Origin: Halocaridina rubra
Taxonomy: Eukaryota; Arthropoda; Malacostraca; Decapoda; Atyidae
DNA: 64,000 nucleotides
Assembly (NCBI GenBank): GCA_037179515.1
Contig: JAXCGZ010000112.1
Span: 1 to 64,000, forward strand
Direction of reading: 5' to 3'
Shown: positions 10,856 to 23,371 of the stretch, piece after piece
How positions within the stretch are numbered: position 1 is the first letter of the stretch
Layout of the letters: every line of letters begins with the position of its first letter
Notes under the pieces: generated by a model
Told to the model about the DNA's origin: nothing
What the model saw: only the letters and a program-made list of their open reading frames with translations
Database searches by the model: none
Position numbers and translations under genes: made by a program

Positions 10856-10948
10856 CCTGCAACTACAATCTCATATTCCCCATCATTATCTACATCAGTT
10901 ACAGCAACACCATAATTTAGTTGAGCTGGGTTGCTTTCTGGATTTGAT
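10856..10948 (-). CDS. CRTAC1-like: CRTAC1-like gene, internal exon (93 bp)
   Basis: On the minus strand a pyrimidine-rich tract and CAG acceptor precede this exon, and a GTAAGT donor follows it. The reading frame has 30 full codons plus one leading and two trailing bases, so both introns are phase 2. It contains LNYGVAVTDVDNDGEYEIVV, a close match by recall to the first FG-GAP/VCBS-type repeat of cartilage acidic protein 1, with the Asp-rich DxDNDG calcium-binding loop. CRTAC1 is a secreted protein with integrin-like FG-GAP repeats and an ASPIC domain; those domains would be encoded at lower coordinates, outside this window or not found here. This is the only host coding sequence recognised. 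Confidence 0.8.
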
Positions 10949-11148
10949 CTGCAAGAGAAAGTACAAAATTACCAGCAATACTAAGTTCTTAAAGCAAGTT
11001 ATATAGATTTTATTTCTTTACAATACAATATAGATTACAACATTTTATTATGATATATAATACAGTATTACAAAACTAAGTAATTTTTCTTGGGATGCAA
11101 GAAAAGCTGCAGGCTTCATGGGATTGTATATATTTCCAATTTTCATAC

Positions 11149-11171
11149 CCGAAAACTTCATTTGTAATATC
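11149..11171 (-). CDS. CRTAC1-like: CRTAC1-like gene, 23-nt micro-exon
   Basis: On the minus strand TGTTTCAG precedes and GTATG follows a 23-nt segment coding DITNEVF plus two bases (GG). The next exon (10856-10948) begins with a single base A that completes a Gly codon, so the two exons join in frame across a 200-bp intron (10949-11148). The residues fit the stretch before the first FG-GAP repeat of CRTAC1-like proteins. The matching phase is good support, but a 23-nt exon can arise by chance. The exon with the signal peptide was not found. Confidence 0.55.
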
Positions 11172-11437
11172 CTGAAACATGATTCACAGTAAGAGCTTTG
11201 AGGTCTTGATCTTCTGATTATATCATCAATCTAGCAATACTGCCGGGGACATAAGTACTATAGCAATCTTACATCACACATCTGTAATAGCACATACAAA
11301 GTTTAATAACATATAAAATGTACTTGCTATGGCTCCAGAGTAATATAAACCTAAGAGACTGTATGCATCTTACTGAACTGGCAATAATTCTTGAAAGGTA
11401 GAGTTAGTATACCTAAAATATAGACTTAAAACAAATG

Positions 11438-11556
11438 GGGATTTGCAGTGTTTAGAGCACTCAACTCGTGATATTCAGCCTTGATTCCCCACCTCAAACA
11501 TGTCTGCCCTCCCTTATAATGGGGATTAATAATGACACATAAAACAGCAAACAACA
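11438..11556 (+). mobile_element. tRNA-derived SINE, family S2, copy a
   Basis: It begins with a tRNA-like head, an A-box-like GTTTAGAGCACTC then a B-box-like CCTTGATTCCCC. It ends with a family 3' segment, GATTAATAATGACACATAAA then ACAGCAAACAA. The same head and tail occur in reverse at 11871-12026 and 13815-13987. The internal unique part is shorter here. Confidence 0.6.
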
Positions 11557-11870
11557 ACATATATTCATAACAAGAAATCAGTGATAACAAAGAATAAAGT
11601 GTTTAAACTTTCTCCCAATTATGATAGCAAAATTCTTTTTATCTAGCTACGAAAAGAAACTTTCATCACAAAATACAGGTCTATTCTCATGAAAACGAAT
11701 GAAAATTGTACATCCACAGCTGTCAGAGAAGTAATCACCATTCCTTAATGCACACAGCAGGAATATAAAAAATGACTGCAGTGCTGTGAAATGTTTACAT
11801 GCATGTATGAATGCAAGGAGATATGATAAAGTAATAGGCTTGAACCAAAGTCTACGACCTACAGTGAAGC

Positions 11871-12026
11871 TGCTTGTTTGCCATTTCATGTCACTACTAA
11901 TCACCATTCAAATGGGGGCGGATACAGACAGACTGAAGCTGGAATATCAATGCCTTACAGTGGGCTTGAGTATGGGTTTGTCACTTCTAAAGTTGAGAGC
12001 TCTAACCACCTCACTAAAGTTGTGGA
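11871..12026 (-). mobile_element. tRNA-derived SINE, family S2, copy b
   Basis: Read on the minus strand it has GTGAGGTGGTTAGAGCTCTC (A-box region), a B-box-like ACTCAAGCCCACTG, and then the family body CCAGCTTCAGTCTGTCTGTA with a tail GTGACATGAAATGGCAAACA. Order and spacing match copy c. Confidence 0.6.
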
Positions 12027-13814
12027 CACCCGAGCTTTTGACCCACAGTCAAGTATAAGATGGAATGAGAGTAACTGAAATTTGCAGATATCTCATAGCA
12101 TCTGTGCATGTATATGTTAAGAACTCTTGATATAAAACAAATAGCTTTATGTCCATAAAATGAAAAGTTACTCTACATTCACTGGCGAGTAGCAAGCAAA
12201 AAACATGTAAGGTGAGTTGTATATGATATCATATAAATGTAAATTAAATATACTATTTACAACGTACTTTAAGCAGTTACAATATATGCAACTAATTCTA
12301 TACAAGAGTCATTTTTCCCCTTATAAGGGGAGTGGGTGAATTTGAAAATAAGCAACAATTCACAAAAACACAATATAATATTACTGAATGGTTAATTATC
12401 TAACTTAACAACTTTTTAATAAATAAAGCGAAATGACCAATACTTAAAAAAACAACACCAAGATCGAAGTATGCTACCGTAAACTGTAGCCTACATATTT
12501 TTTATTCAAATACAGCACATAGGTTTTGTTCCTCTATGAGATGAATTATGTTAAATAAATAGAACAATATGATGCAATTCTTCACATTCTAAAACAAAAT
12601 AGAAGTTTGCTGTTTGTATTTTACCTTTGGCTCATTGAGCACTGAAAAATCTGAAAGCTACGTGTGTTTAATTACGATTGTCAGTGCACTGTTTTTCTTG
12701 AAAAAGGCATGTGTTTTTCTTGCAGGAAAAGAAAAAAAAATTATATAATAACTCTTTTGCAAGGATGCCTGCAACATTTGTGTGCCGACTATGTATTGTT
12801 AAGTTACACTTTATAAAAGAATGGTGAAATAGTTTTGTTTTATACTTTCGTCCATTATTCATTTAATTAACAAATTTTCAAATTCACTGATATATAACAA
12901 AAACTTATTTCAACAGAAATAAGTTTCCCAAGATGAATTTTATTTTTATTTTTATGCACCAGGGCCAGAGCTTTAACTATAAAATCTATCCTGATGGGTG
13001 AGTGGGCACCTACCTGGGGAGCTTCCCAAGCCAACCCTGCTTATTTAGCAGGGATACCATAAAGGAAAGTAAGTGGAGTTTGAGGTGAGTTTACCAATTT
13101 GTCACACAAGAAGAAATAGTTAAGGAAGGATGAAATATCACTATGATTATGGATATGAAGTGGCAGAGTCTTTGGCATAGGGTTACCCTCCAGTGCTGCA
13201 ACTCAGAAGAGAAGCAGTAAAAGGGGCCGAACAGTCACAACCAACCTCTACCCCTTACGGGGCACAAGAACCTAAGAGAGGCTTTGATCACCCAAGCGAT
13301 TACTCATCTCTCAACACAACACAAAATAACATATATTTTCAAAATGAGACTTTCCAGGGGTCTTTTCTCAAAGACTCCTTCTGGCCACAGACATTGCTAA
13401 CACCCCAGGAAACACAATTTGGAAGACTGCACTGCGCACTGCCAAATGCTCCACCAACACTCATACACTCACTGAGAGCTATATGGGAAAGCCAGATATC
13501 GGCACTGATCTTCTACATATAATAATGTAAGTCTAACATCACCTAACTTAACTTAATTCAACCAAACAAACAAACAAACAAACAAACAAAAACATTTATT
13601 TCCATTTTGCAAAAATTCTAGACTGCAGGTATATCCTGTGTCTATTTAATGATACCTGAAAACCACAATCCATGTAAGGTAATAGCAGCAGTATTTTCCA
13701 ATGTCCACAAAATGGTGATTAACACACACAATTGTAAAAAAATAAAATCTAACTCAAAAATACTAAAGTTTGTGTATATGACTTAAGGTAAAAAATTACT
13801 GCCTCTTGCACATG
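12027..13814. other. Unassigned non-coding DNA with (AAAC)n
   Basis: AT-rich sequence without a gene I can support. It includes an (AAAC)n microsatellite at about 13562-13592. A GC-richer patch at 12955-13110 has several GT/AG-like sites but no recognisable protein. A 109-codon open frame at 13193-13522 has no recognisable domain. Confidence 0.4.
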
Positions 13815-13987
13815 TTTCTTGTTTGCTGTTTTAAGTGTCACTGTTAATCATCATTATGAGGGTGACAGACATACTAAAGCTGGGGAAATAAGGCTGAACA
13901 ACATACTAATGCCCAGAGCTAGTTTAAAACAGGGGTTCCTTACTTCCTGAGTCAAGTCCTCTAACCATTGCATTACTGCAGTCTAAA
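13815..13987 (-). mobile_element. tRNA-derived SINE, family S2, copy c
   Basis: On the minus strand a tRNA-like head (GCAATGGTTAGAGGACTTGA) is followed by a spacer, the body CCAGCTTTAGTATGTCTGTC, and the tail GTGACACTTAAAACAGCAAA. Three diverged copies within 2.6 kb sharing head, body and tail make a real SINE family likely. No target-site duplication was seen. Confidence 0.6.
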
Positions 13988-15061
13988 CCCGTCATGCACA
14001 TCTACACAATTATAAAAATAAGTAATTTTGCTTATAAGCATATATACAGATTCTTCTTGTGTATGTACTGTGAACATCATAAATTCTATAGATTTTATCT
14101 TTTAAACCCATATCTCATTTTTCTTTCTTTAGTTTAAATATTCATTTTCTCAACAACAAACAACATCCCATATATTTAGTCCTAGATACTGATTCCAACT
14201 GATTACATATGACTACACTGAATGAACGAAGGCAGGACAATTGCCCCAAATGATCACTGCCCTGAGTACTTGTCCCTTAAAACAACTGGCAGTATCTTTA
14301 TACAAGTGCGACACTAACCACAGAATAGTTTAGGCTGTTTAAGTTAATCTACATAAAACATTTGTTTGTATACTTCAAAAGTATCACTAATTAGTACTTT
14401 CAGAGATGATAACTTTTCCATCATTTGCTCTTAATGTCTAGGAGACTTGTTCCTCCTGCTGTCTTCCATGTTAAATATATGTTAGCATGTATGAGTACTG
14501 ATGACCTGTGGATAACTGGCCAAAGACAGTGAAATAAGGGTGGAATTAAGCATGCGCATCATAACAATAGGAATACTGAGCATGCATTGACTGGATTTTC
14601 TTCCATATCACATATTCATTACTCCATTAAATGTACGGCTTAATATGTGACATGGTCATTTATTTATTATGTGTATTTCAGCTTCATGACATTAAAAAAA
14701 AAAAGTGTTGACTTTCTTCGTTCTTATGGTTTTTTACCAACAGAAATTACCTGTTCCAACTGCAAATACGGTAAAGTAAATTATTTATATGGTACTTTTT
14801 TTTATGGAGGTTTTAATTATATTCTTTCTACAATTCTTTATGCATTACAAATGGATGTGACTTTGAAAACAGTCGTAAATTACTATTAAGTCTATTAAAA
14901 TATTAGGAATCCAGACAGCCTCTAACTAATCTTAGAGGTGTCACATAAGCGAAATTTCAAATTCTGCATCCAAAAACTGGGGGCGTTGTTTCGTTTTCGC
15001 CATTACTTTTCCTCTCTCCAGTTACTTAAAATCTATAAAGATCTTACGTTTAGAATACTAC
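13988..15061. other. Unassigned non-coding DNA
   Basis: AT-rich. No exon, RNA gene or repeat family recognised on either strand. Confidence 0.35.
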
Positions 15062-15560
15062 TCGCACATCTTGGGTGCTTTTTGTTTTATCTGTCTCCTT
15101 GATAAGGTTGAATCTAAGGCAGTCAGACTCATCAGTGACCTCTCTCTTACTTTTAATCTGGATTCTCTTTCTCAGATAGACAGGAGAAGAAGCATCTCAG
15201 TGCTGTAAACGTGATAGGGCACTCCTCATGATTGGCCAACTGGTGATAACCTAACCTAACCTAACCTAACTTGACCTAACTACCTAACTTAACTTAATCT
15301 AACCTAACTTAAGGTGCTCTATCTCTACTTCCATCGCTACTCAGATGAGTTGGTGAGCTGCATCCCTCCCCCACTGACAAGGCTGCATAACACCCGCCAA
15401 GCAACCTCATCTCACAGATACAGAGAGGAGATTTGTATCTTGCAGATTGGTAGGTGCAGCGACTGCTCTTCCCATTCACCTCTAGACTCGTACTCTCTTC
15501 TTCCTCTGTATTTCCTAATTCTTGTAACCTATCTTCCTTCAAAAAGCATATCTATCGTCA
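15062..15560 (+). pseudogene. LINE ORF2 C-terminal remnant, interrupted
   Basis: A short frame with LLDKVESKAVRLISDLSL is followed, after a 109-bp insertion, by VLYLYFHRYSDELVSCIPPP and SCIPPPLTRLHNTRQATSS. This pattern is typical of the C-terminal thumb region of some LINE reverse transcriptases, and it differs from both the CR1-like and the RNase H-bearing families here. Clade uncertain. The downstream frame decays, and a (TA)n tract (15581-15670) separates it from a possible 3' end with an A run near 15831. Confidence 0.55.
15200..15318. repeat. Interstitial telomere-like (CCTAA)n insertion with 5-bp direct repeats
   Basis: The inserted DNA is 15205-15313 and is flanked by GTGCT at 15200-15204 and 15314-15318. 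Removing the insert and one GTGCT rejoins the LINE remnant. The right two thirds is CCTAA/TAACC repeat, the complement of the arthropod telomere motif TTAGG, with four perfect units at about 15248-15270 and degenerate units to 15310. The first 43 bp are unique sequence of unknown origin. Confidence 0.75.
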
Positions 15561-15576
15561 TCTCAGGGCCTAATCC

Positions 15577-15580
<4 letters not shown>

Positions 15581-15670
<90 letters not shown>
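15581..15670. repeat. (TA)n microsatellite, about 90 bp
   Basis: Pure TA dinucleotide run directly after the LINE remnant. Confidence 0.97.
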
Positions 15671-15672
<2 letters not shown>

Positions 15673-16362
15673 TTAATACTTCAATTATTCTTTCATTCTA
15701 TCCTTTTCCTATTGTGCATTATTCCCTTATTTCTGCCTTGTCCTTGAATTCTACTCTTTCGTCTTAATATTTTCTTGGTGCCCAGGCGTACTCATGACAA
15801 TTTTCTTGCCTGTCCCGTTGTCAAACTCATAAAAAAAAAGTATCTTTTGGTTAGGTTCGATTAGCATACATTTCTGGCCACGCATTTAAAACACATAAAA
15901 CAACCATAGGAAAAACATAATTTTCAACTCCTAAGTGAGAAGTGTCAAATTGAAAAAATTTGCTCGATTGACCCTTGGACAATTGCCCCTAGGAATTTAC
16001 CATTTAGAATGATTCCTCTAAGAAAAACTGCGTCCTATGACAATTGCTCCTTCAGTAATCAAAAATAACAATTATATATTGCAGTTTTATATTTTTCTGC
16101 TCATTCATTGCTCATCTAACCAAATTTAACCTAACTTTTTCATTCCTTATTTTTAATCACATATTAAACCTTTTAATTCCTTATTTTTTAATCACATATT
16201 TTCCTTTCATATTATCAGGGGGAAATTGTATGTTCTTTGCATTAAGTTAGGCGTTAATGTCTATGAAACAATCGTCCAAGGGGCAAATGTTCGTGCCCCA
16301 AGTAAACAGACGTCATCCTCAATTATTATTAGTTCGCATATGAGCTTCCAAGATGGAATTAT
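15671..16362. other. Unassigned non-coding DNA
   Basis: AT-rich with a nine-base A run near 15831 that may be the 3' tail of the preceding LINE remnant. No gene recognised. Confidence 0.35.
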
Positions 16363-16600
16363 CACCCTGAAACTAATATCGGTTCCGGTGTCGGTTTTAC
16401 GTCACGGACTCCCTTATCAACCAAGGGCTAGGACGGTTGCCTTCTTGCGAAGGACTTGTTTTGGCAGATGTAATTCTTACGCTGAGTGCATGCCTTTGCT
16501 AACCTCAGACCGTGGCGGGGCGCAAACCCTCGACCTGACGCCTCAGAGTCGGAGACGCTACCGACTGAGCCACGGCGACTACACACCCTGAAACTAATAT
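16363..16600 (-). mobile_element. tRNA-derived SINE, family S1, copy 1, with 17-bp TSD
   Basis: The SINE body is 16380-16583, read on the minus strand. The 5' head contains an A box TGGCTCAGTCGG and a B-box-like GGGTTTGCGCCC, separated like those of a tRNA, with a tRNA-like outer pairing GCCGTGG/CCACGGT. The flanks carry a perfect 17-bp direct repeat CACCCTGAAACTAATAT (16363-16379 and 16584-16600). The anticodon loop lacks the usual U33, so it is a SINE head and not a working tRNA. The second copy is at 22738-22929. Confidence 0.85.
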
Positions 16601-17455
16601 ACAACTTTATTAACCATCTCCTTTATTAACTGGGGGTGAACTAACCTAATAACTATATCTCCCGAGTTTTCTCGTAGGTAAGGGTGTAGATGTTACATTA
16701 ACCGAGCACATTGTAATGATAGGAAAAAATATTTCTACCTGGCTATAACTAAAATTGCAGAAAACCAACAAGTCCGATGTGTATAAACATTCACGTTGAT
16801 TATCTTTTCATTGAATATCAGTAGACGACAAGCCCGTCATTGGGTCAATGCTGATAACTCAATCCCAACTATAACTTGCCTCGTTCCGTATGATGAAGTA
16901 CAAGACGATTGGAGTCTAATTAAAAAATTCAAGGTCAGGTTCAGATGTTGTTCAGGAGTTTTGTTTCTACAACGGCACTCCTTATTTGTTTCTCTCCATT
17001 TATTATATTACTTAACTATTATACATAACATTCTACTTCGCATCATCAAACACAAACAATAACATGCTCTTCTTCTTCTTCTTAGGTACGTGCAAGACAC
17101 GACTCTTAGTCACTGGTTAGTAACGTATGAGAAAATTCCACTGAGACAGAACGGATTTCAGGAAAGCAAAATAAATTTTATATCAGAGCTGCATATCATT
17201 AGAACACCTTGAAAAATAACGATAGGGAAAAGTTGCAAATGCCTAGGATTGTATCAACTATACTTTCACAAAAGACTGGTATTTTAAAAATGGTATAGAA
17301 TTTAATTCAGTCTAGCGATTTACAAGGAGAAATCCTTACGTGATATATCTAACTTAACTAACCTTTTCCAGTCTCCACGAAGGTTGGTGTCTGAATTATA
17401 TATTTATTCAAAAATTCATCTAATTTAGCAAACAGATGTGTTAGTGCAAGAGTGT
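16601..17455. other. Unassigned non-coding DNA
   Basis: No gene or known repeat recognised. A short CTTCTTCTTCTTAGG pyrimidine tract near 17070-17085 resembles a splice acceptor, but no exon follows. Confidence 0.35.
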
Positions 17456-17683
17456 CCCGATTTCTTAAACAGTGTAAACCTAGGATACCATACTATCAGT
17501 TAGCTAGACACACACAAATGGATTTCATAAACGTATCTGACGCGGTTCTGTGTATGGCTAGGATCCCGTACGGAATCCTAGTCATACACAGAACAGCGTC
17601 AGATGCGTTTATGAAATCCATTTGCGTGTGTCTTGCTAACTAACAATATGGTATCCTAGGTTTACACTGTTTAAGAAATCAGG
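17456..17683. repeat. 228-bp fold-back (long inverted repeat)
   Basis: Two arms of about 110 nt are almost perfectly complementary around a tiny centre (CCCGTACGG near 17567-17575). The outer ends read GATTTCTTAAACAGTG and its complement. A few mismatches and small indels separate the arms. As RNA it would form one long hairpin. No protein frame, no clear TSD, and no other copy in the window. It could be a fold-back MITE or a local inverted duplication. Confidence 0.85.
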
Positions 17684-18021
17684 CCTTTCCATAGATATAG
17701 TAGAGAAGAGAGAATATCTGTAACTATACAGTAGACCAAAGTTCGTCTGTATAAATGTGAATTGAGGGACAGAAGTCTGTCATCAACTTTTTTTGGCAGT
17801 ACTCTTTGGTGTAAGAATAGTGATAACTGTCATTCGCTTAGCCCGGAAGCTGTAAAATAGTAAATGCATTCATCATTTTAAGGAAAGATATGATAAGTGA
17901 AAGCACATGTAGTGGAAAGACTTGGAATTGTGAATTGTAAAAAAGAATAATATTCATGTAAAATTTGGTTAATTACGGGATAGCATAAGACAAAATGACT
18001 GTTGAACATACTGCTTTCTAA

Positions 18022-18283
<262 letters not shown>

Positions 18284-18341
18284 TAGTTAATAATTCTATA
18301 TAAATAAATAAATAAATAAATAGATAAATAAATATATAAAT

Positions 18342-18407
18342 AAATGTGTAATTCAACTTTTCTTTCAGGATCAGCGCTGATCCTGAAGAAAAGTTGAATT
18401 ACACATT
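18342..18407. repeat. 66-bp palindrome
   Basis: Arms of about 33 nt from AATGTGTAATTCAAC to its complement meet at GATCAGCGCTGATC. There is one single-base indel between the arms and no loop. It sits between the (AAAT)n tract and LINE copy B1. Confidence 0.85.
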
Positions 18408-18460
18408 GATTACAGAAAGGAAAACGACACACACCTACTTTTAAGAAACAGGCTCGTGTC

Positions 18461-21400
18461 CTGCCAAATTCATCAGGAGAAACCTCTTAGCCAAGATATA
18501 ACCCGACCAGTCTACTGCGGCGAAGATGTCCACGTCCTTGCTGTTAACATCAGACGTCAGGGCAGCTGCATCGATCTGTACAACATTTACAGACAACACA
18601 ATGGTGGCTTAGACCTGACTACCCTCTTTAGGATAGCCGGTCATCGTGACTTGGTAATAGGAGGCGACTTCAGCAAGCACCATCCAAGATTCAGGTATGA
18701 GCGTCCCTGTGCTGCATGCAGACACATCATGAACCTGCTGGACGACCAAGAAGATGTCTCCCTTCTCAACAATCATGAGCCAACTCATGACAGAGGTGGA
18801 ATACTGGACCTCACCTTTGTCTCCAACACCCTAAAGCAAGACACCACATGGAGAGTTCATCCCCTGGTCACAAGCGACCACTACGGGATCCATCTCACGC
18901 TGCCAATTCCTGAAATCTTCCAAATCCCTGCTCCTCTCCCTCGATGGAATTTCAAGAAGGCCGACTAGTGCCAATTCCAGGAGCACCTCAGCAATTGGTT
19001 TTCAGCCTACACACCATTAGAAGATATCGACCAAGCAGAGGCCGAGCTAGTTAATGCCCTGCAAGCTGCAGCAAACTCCTCCATCTTCCTCTGTAAACCA
19101 CAACACACCACTCATCAGGACAGATGGTACTACTGTGACAGAGTTAAAGAACTCAATCACCAGCTCAACGTCATCCGTAAAATGCACAGGAAACGTCGCA
19201 CTGAAGACTCCTACCGCACTCTCCAGGAAGTCAATGAACATGTCCATGAAGAGACACGCAACATTAAGAGGAAAAAATGGCTAGAGTGGTGTTCCACCCT
19301 AGATGCTCACACCTCTGTGGGCCAGATGTGGAGGAGTATTAACTCCTTTGCTAAAGGTAAACCTCCTAAAGTCATCCCCCACAAGGATCCTAGCAGGGCA
19401 GCAGAAGAACTCTCCTTCAAACTCGCGGATAGAGCAAGCTCCAACCAGCTCCCCATCGCCACCAGAACAACTCTTCGGGATCTCACCATGGCAAGATGGA
19501 AAGAAATAGAAGAGGCCATCAACACTGAAGATGAAACAGATGCCCCCTTCTCTCTGACTGAACTACTAAGAGTAAGCAAAACCTCTAAGAACACAGCCCC
19601 AGGTGCTGATAGAATCACATGCACAATGATTCAAAATATGGGGCCCCAAGGGGAGCTAGCTCTGCTCTCTCTGATCAATTCAACATACACACGAAAAATC
19701 AGACCAGCCTCATGGAACAGAGCAGACATTCAGCCCATCCCAAAACCACAGGACCCTGACAACCCTCGCACCTTCTCCCTCCTAAGCTGCCTGAGCAAGC
19801 CAGCAGAAAATATGGTACTTAACAGAGTCTGGTCAATTCAACATACACACGAAGAATCAGACCAGCCTCACGGAACAGAGCAGACATTCAGCCCATCCCA
19901 AAACCACAGGACCCTGACAACCCTCGCCCCTTCTCCCTCCTAAGCTGCCTGAGCAAGACAGCAGAAAATATGGTACTTAACAGAGTCTGCTGGAAATGCC
20001 CACCCTTCCCAGAAAACATATTTGCCTACCAGCCTGGCTTAGGCACCTCAGAATGAATAGCCTCAATGCTATCATTTATCAACAACTGCCGTGGATACAT
20101 CGTTTTTCTAGACCTAGAGAAGGCCTTTGAACTAGCCAATGTGCCAGCAATACTCTCAGCTCTCATTGCAAAGCAGATCAAAGGTAAAGTTCTCTCATGG
20201 ATCTAGCAAAGTCTACAAAACCGTAGTGCACGAGTCAAAGTAAAAGGGCACTACAAAAAACACGAAAATGAGACCCCCCAAGGTGGAATCCTTATGCAGA
20301 TGACTTTGCCCTCATCACAATAGGTGACAGGAGCTCTAACAAGACACAGCGCTGCCTCACCAATATTCACCAAGCCTCCATCTCCCTCGGAGCTAAAATC
20401 AATGCCCGCAAACCAAGGCCCTTCCCATCCACCAGTGGAGACCAGACACTAATCAGGTCATAGGTAGTGAGATTGTGGACTGGGTTACCAAACACCAATA
20501 CCTGGGTGTAATCATCGACGGCAAACTAGCCTTTGAACCTGAAATTCGACACTTGCTCGACAAATGCAGCCAGTGACAAGCGGTCCTTCGTCGGATGTCA
20601 GGCCTCATAGACTATGCTTGTCCCACACTCTGGCTACTAACAGACCAACAGTGGGACAAGATAAAAGTCATTCAAAACAACGCCATGCGTACCATACTAG
20701 GAGCCCCCATGTGGACCAAGAGAGAAAACATCCAGATGGAATCGGGACTCATGCCACTCAAACTCAGAGCTCAGCAAAGACTGACCCTCTTTGTGGCCAA
20801 CACCACTACTGCCAAACATAAATGCCTCGCTGACATAAATCTCCATCTAGCCCTCAATTGCCACCCCGACCACTATCCTAGAACCTGGGCAGCCAAGGTC
20901 TGCACTAGCCTGCAAGTACTGCCAGTCATGGAGAATATCCTAACCAAGATACAGGACACTCCGCTTCCTGAATACTGATGCCCACCCCCATGGAATGACC
21001 AACCACTCGACATAAAGATCGAGCTCCCTGACAACCCCAAAAGCTTGGTAAACCCGCTTGTCCTTAAAAACATATACAAGGACAAATTTCAGAGCTGGAG
21101 CAGGCCTAACTCTCAGGTCTTCTACACTGACGGTTCAGTAAATCAAGAAACAGTAGCCTCAGCCGCCGCATTCACCACTGGAAACCACGTCCTATCCTGG
21201 AGACTGTCAAACTCCTGCTCATCGCTCCAGACTGAGCTTGTTGCCATAGCTAACGCCCTCGACTTCTTCATCCAGAAAGGAGCTGGCCATGCCCTAATTC
21301 TCTCTGACTCTAAAGGCTCCTTACAGACCATCAAGAAGCCACTCCTCAGAGACAATGTACGTATCATCACCACCATCCTCAGCCACTACCACAGGACAAC

Positions 21401-22304
21401 CAGCCTTGGAAGAGCCATCACTCTTGCCTGGATTCCCAGCCACGTCGGCATCAAGGGAATTGAGGAAGCCAATCAAGCCACCAAACAAGCCACTCTTAGA
21501 GCAGAAATCCAAATACCTCTTCCTCCTGGGATTCAACAGATGAAAAACAAAGCCACCAAGTCACTCATTAACGTCTTAATAACTAAACACAACCTGTGCA
21601 CGGACATTGGCTCCCCCTTCACCTGGTGGTACAAAGCCACCACTGATCTTCAGCAAATCACCCTGCCTAAGAACCTTCGACGAAGCACGGCAGTCAATGT
21701 GTACCATCTGAGAGTCAGGTACAAGTGCACCTGGCAAATAGTGGATGATATCATCAGGGAATGCACCTTCTGACAGGTAGCCTCACCACATCCACTGCTC
21801 CACTACATCCTCGAAAGTGATTCCTTTTCAGAAATTCAATGGAAAACTGGTGCCCCCGCAACATCCAGCGAAGATCCAAATGCCCTTCAAATTGCTAGCT
21901 CCATAATCACACTACCAACAAACAACTACATGAACAGTCTACTAAATATCATCAGTCAATACCCTCCACCAAGATAAGCATGTATTAACTCTCTCTCACC
22001 ACCAAAACAGGAATTCATTAAATTGTTTGATGTAAACTAATAATCCTCAACTGAACACTTATGTTTTCCACTATCTTTACAGTTTTGCACAACCTCACCT
22101 GCGGGCCAAAATAGGAAAGTTCGATCACAATCAAGACTGAATACCACCAACAATAACCAGACATCACCCCACCTCCGTGCCAAAATAGGAAAGCTAATTC
22201 ACCCTCAAGAGCAAATACCACCTCCAATCAACAAAAACCCATCTGCGGGCCAAAAAGGGAAGGTCCGCTCACCCTCAAGGGAGAACATCAAGGAAGAAAA
22301 AAAA
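18461..22304 (+). pseudogene. I/jockey-group LINE with RNase H, copy B1 (5'-truncated, decayed)
   Basis: It corresponds to ORF2 of B2 from the endonuclease onward, plus the 3' UTR and a short A tail. Flanking 9-bp direct repeats GCTCGTGTC (18452-18460 and 22305-22313) mark target-primed insertion. Recognisable pieces are an endonuclease segment with SDH near 18875, RT blocks, an RNase H-like segment (SQVFYTDGSVNQE near 21114) and AWIPSHVGIKG. It is broken by several stops (for example TAG after KKAD near 18966), a roughly 158-bp internal tandem duplication, and a deletion that removes part of the PQGG to YADD region near 20280-20300. The RNase H motif has S for G in WIPGH. Not functional. Confidence 0.88.
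19675..19990 (+). repeat. 158-bp tandem duplication inside LINE B1
   Basis: Positions 19675-19832 and 19833-19990 are near-identical direct copies covering the RT segment from the INSTYTR-like block to ENMVLNRV. B2 has the segment once. The duplication changes frame, because 158 is not a multiple of three. Confidence 0.85.
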
Positions 22305-22313
22305 GCTCGTGTC

Positions 22314-23371
<1,058 letters not shown>

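Noticed and set aside
12626..12651. Possible further minus-strand exon upstream of the CRTAC1-like exons (AG...GT around FSVLNEPK)
   Set aside because: Phase could fit, but the residues do not resemble the expected N-terminal region and no signal peptide exon follows.
13193..13522. 109-codon ORF as a host gene
   Set aside because: No recognisable domain, splice structure or start context, and low-complexity composition.
16490..16583. Functional tRNA gene on the minus strand
   Set aside because: It has A and B boxes, but the anticodon loop lacks U33 and the sequence continues into a SINE body bounded by a TSD.
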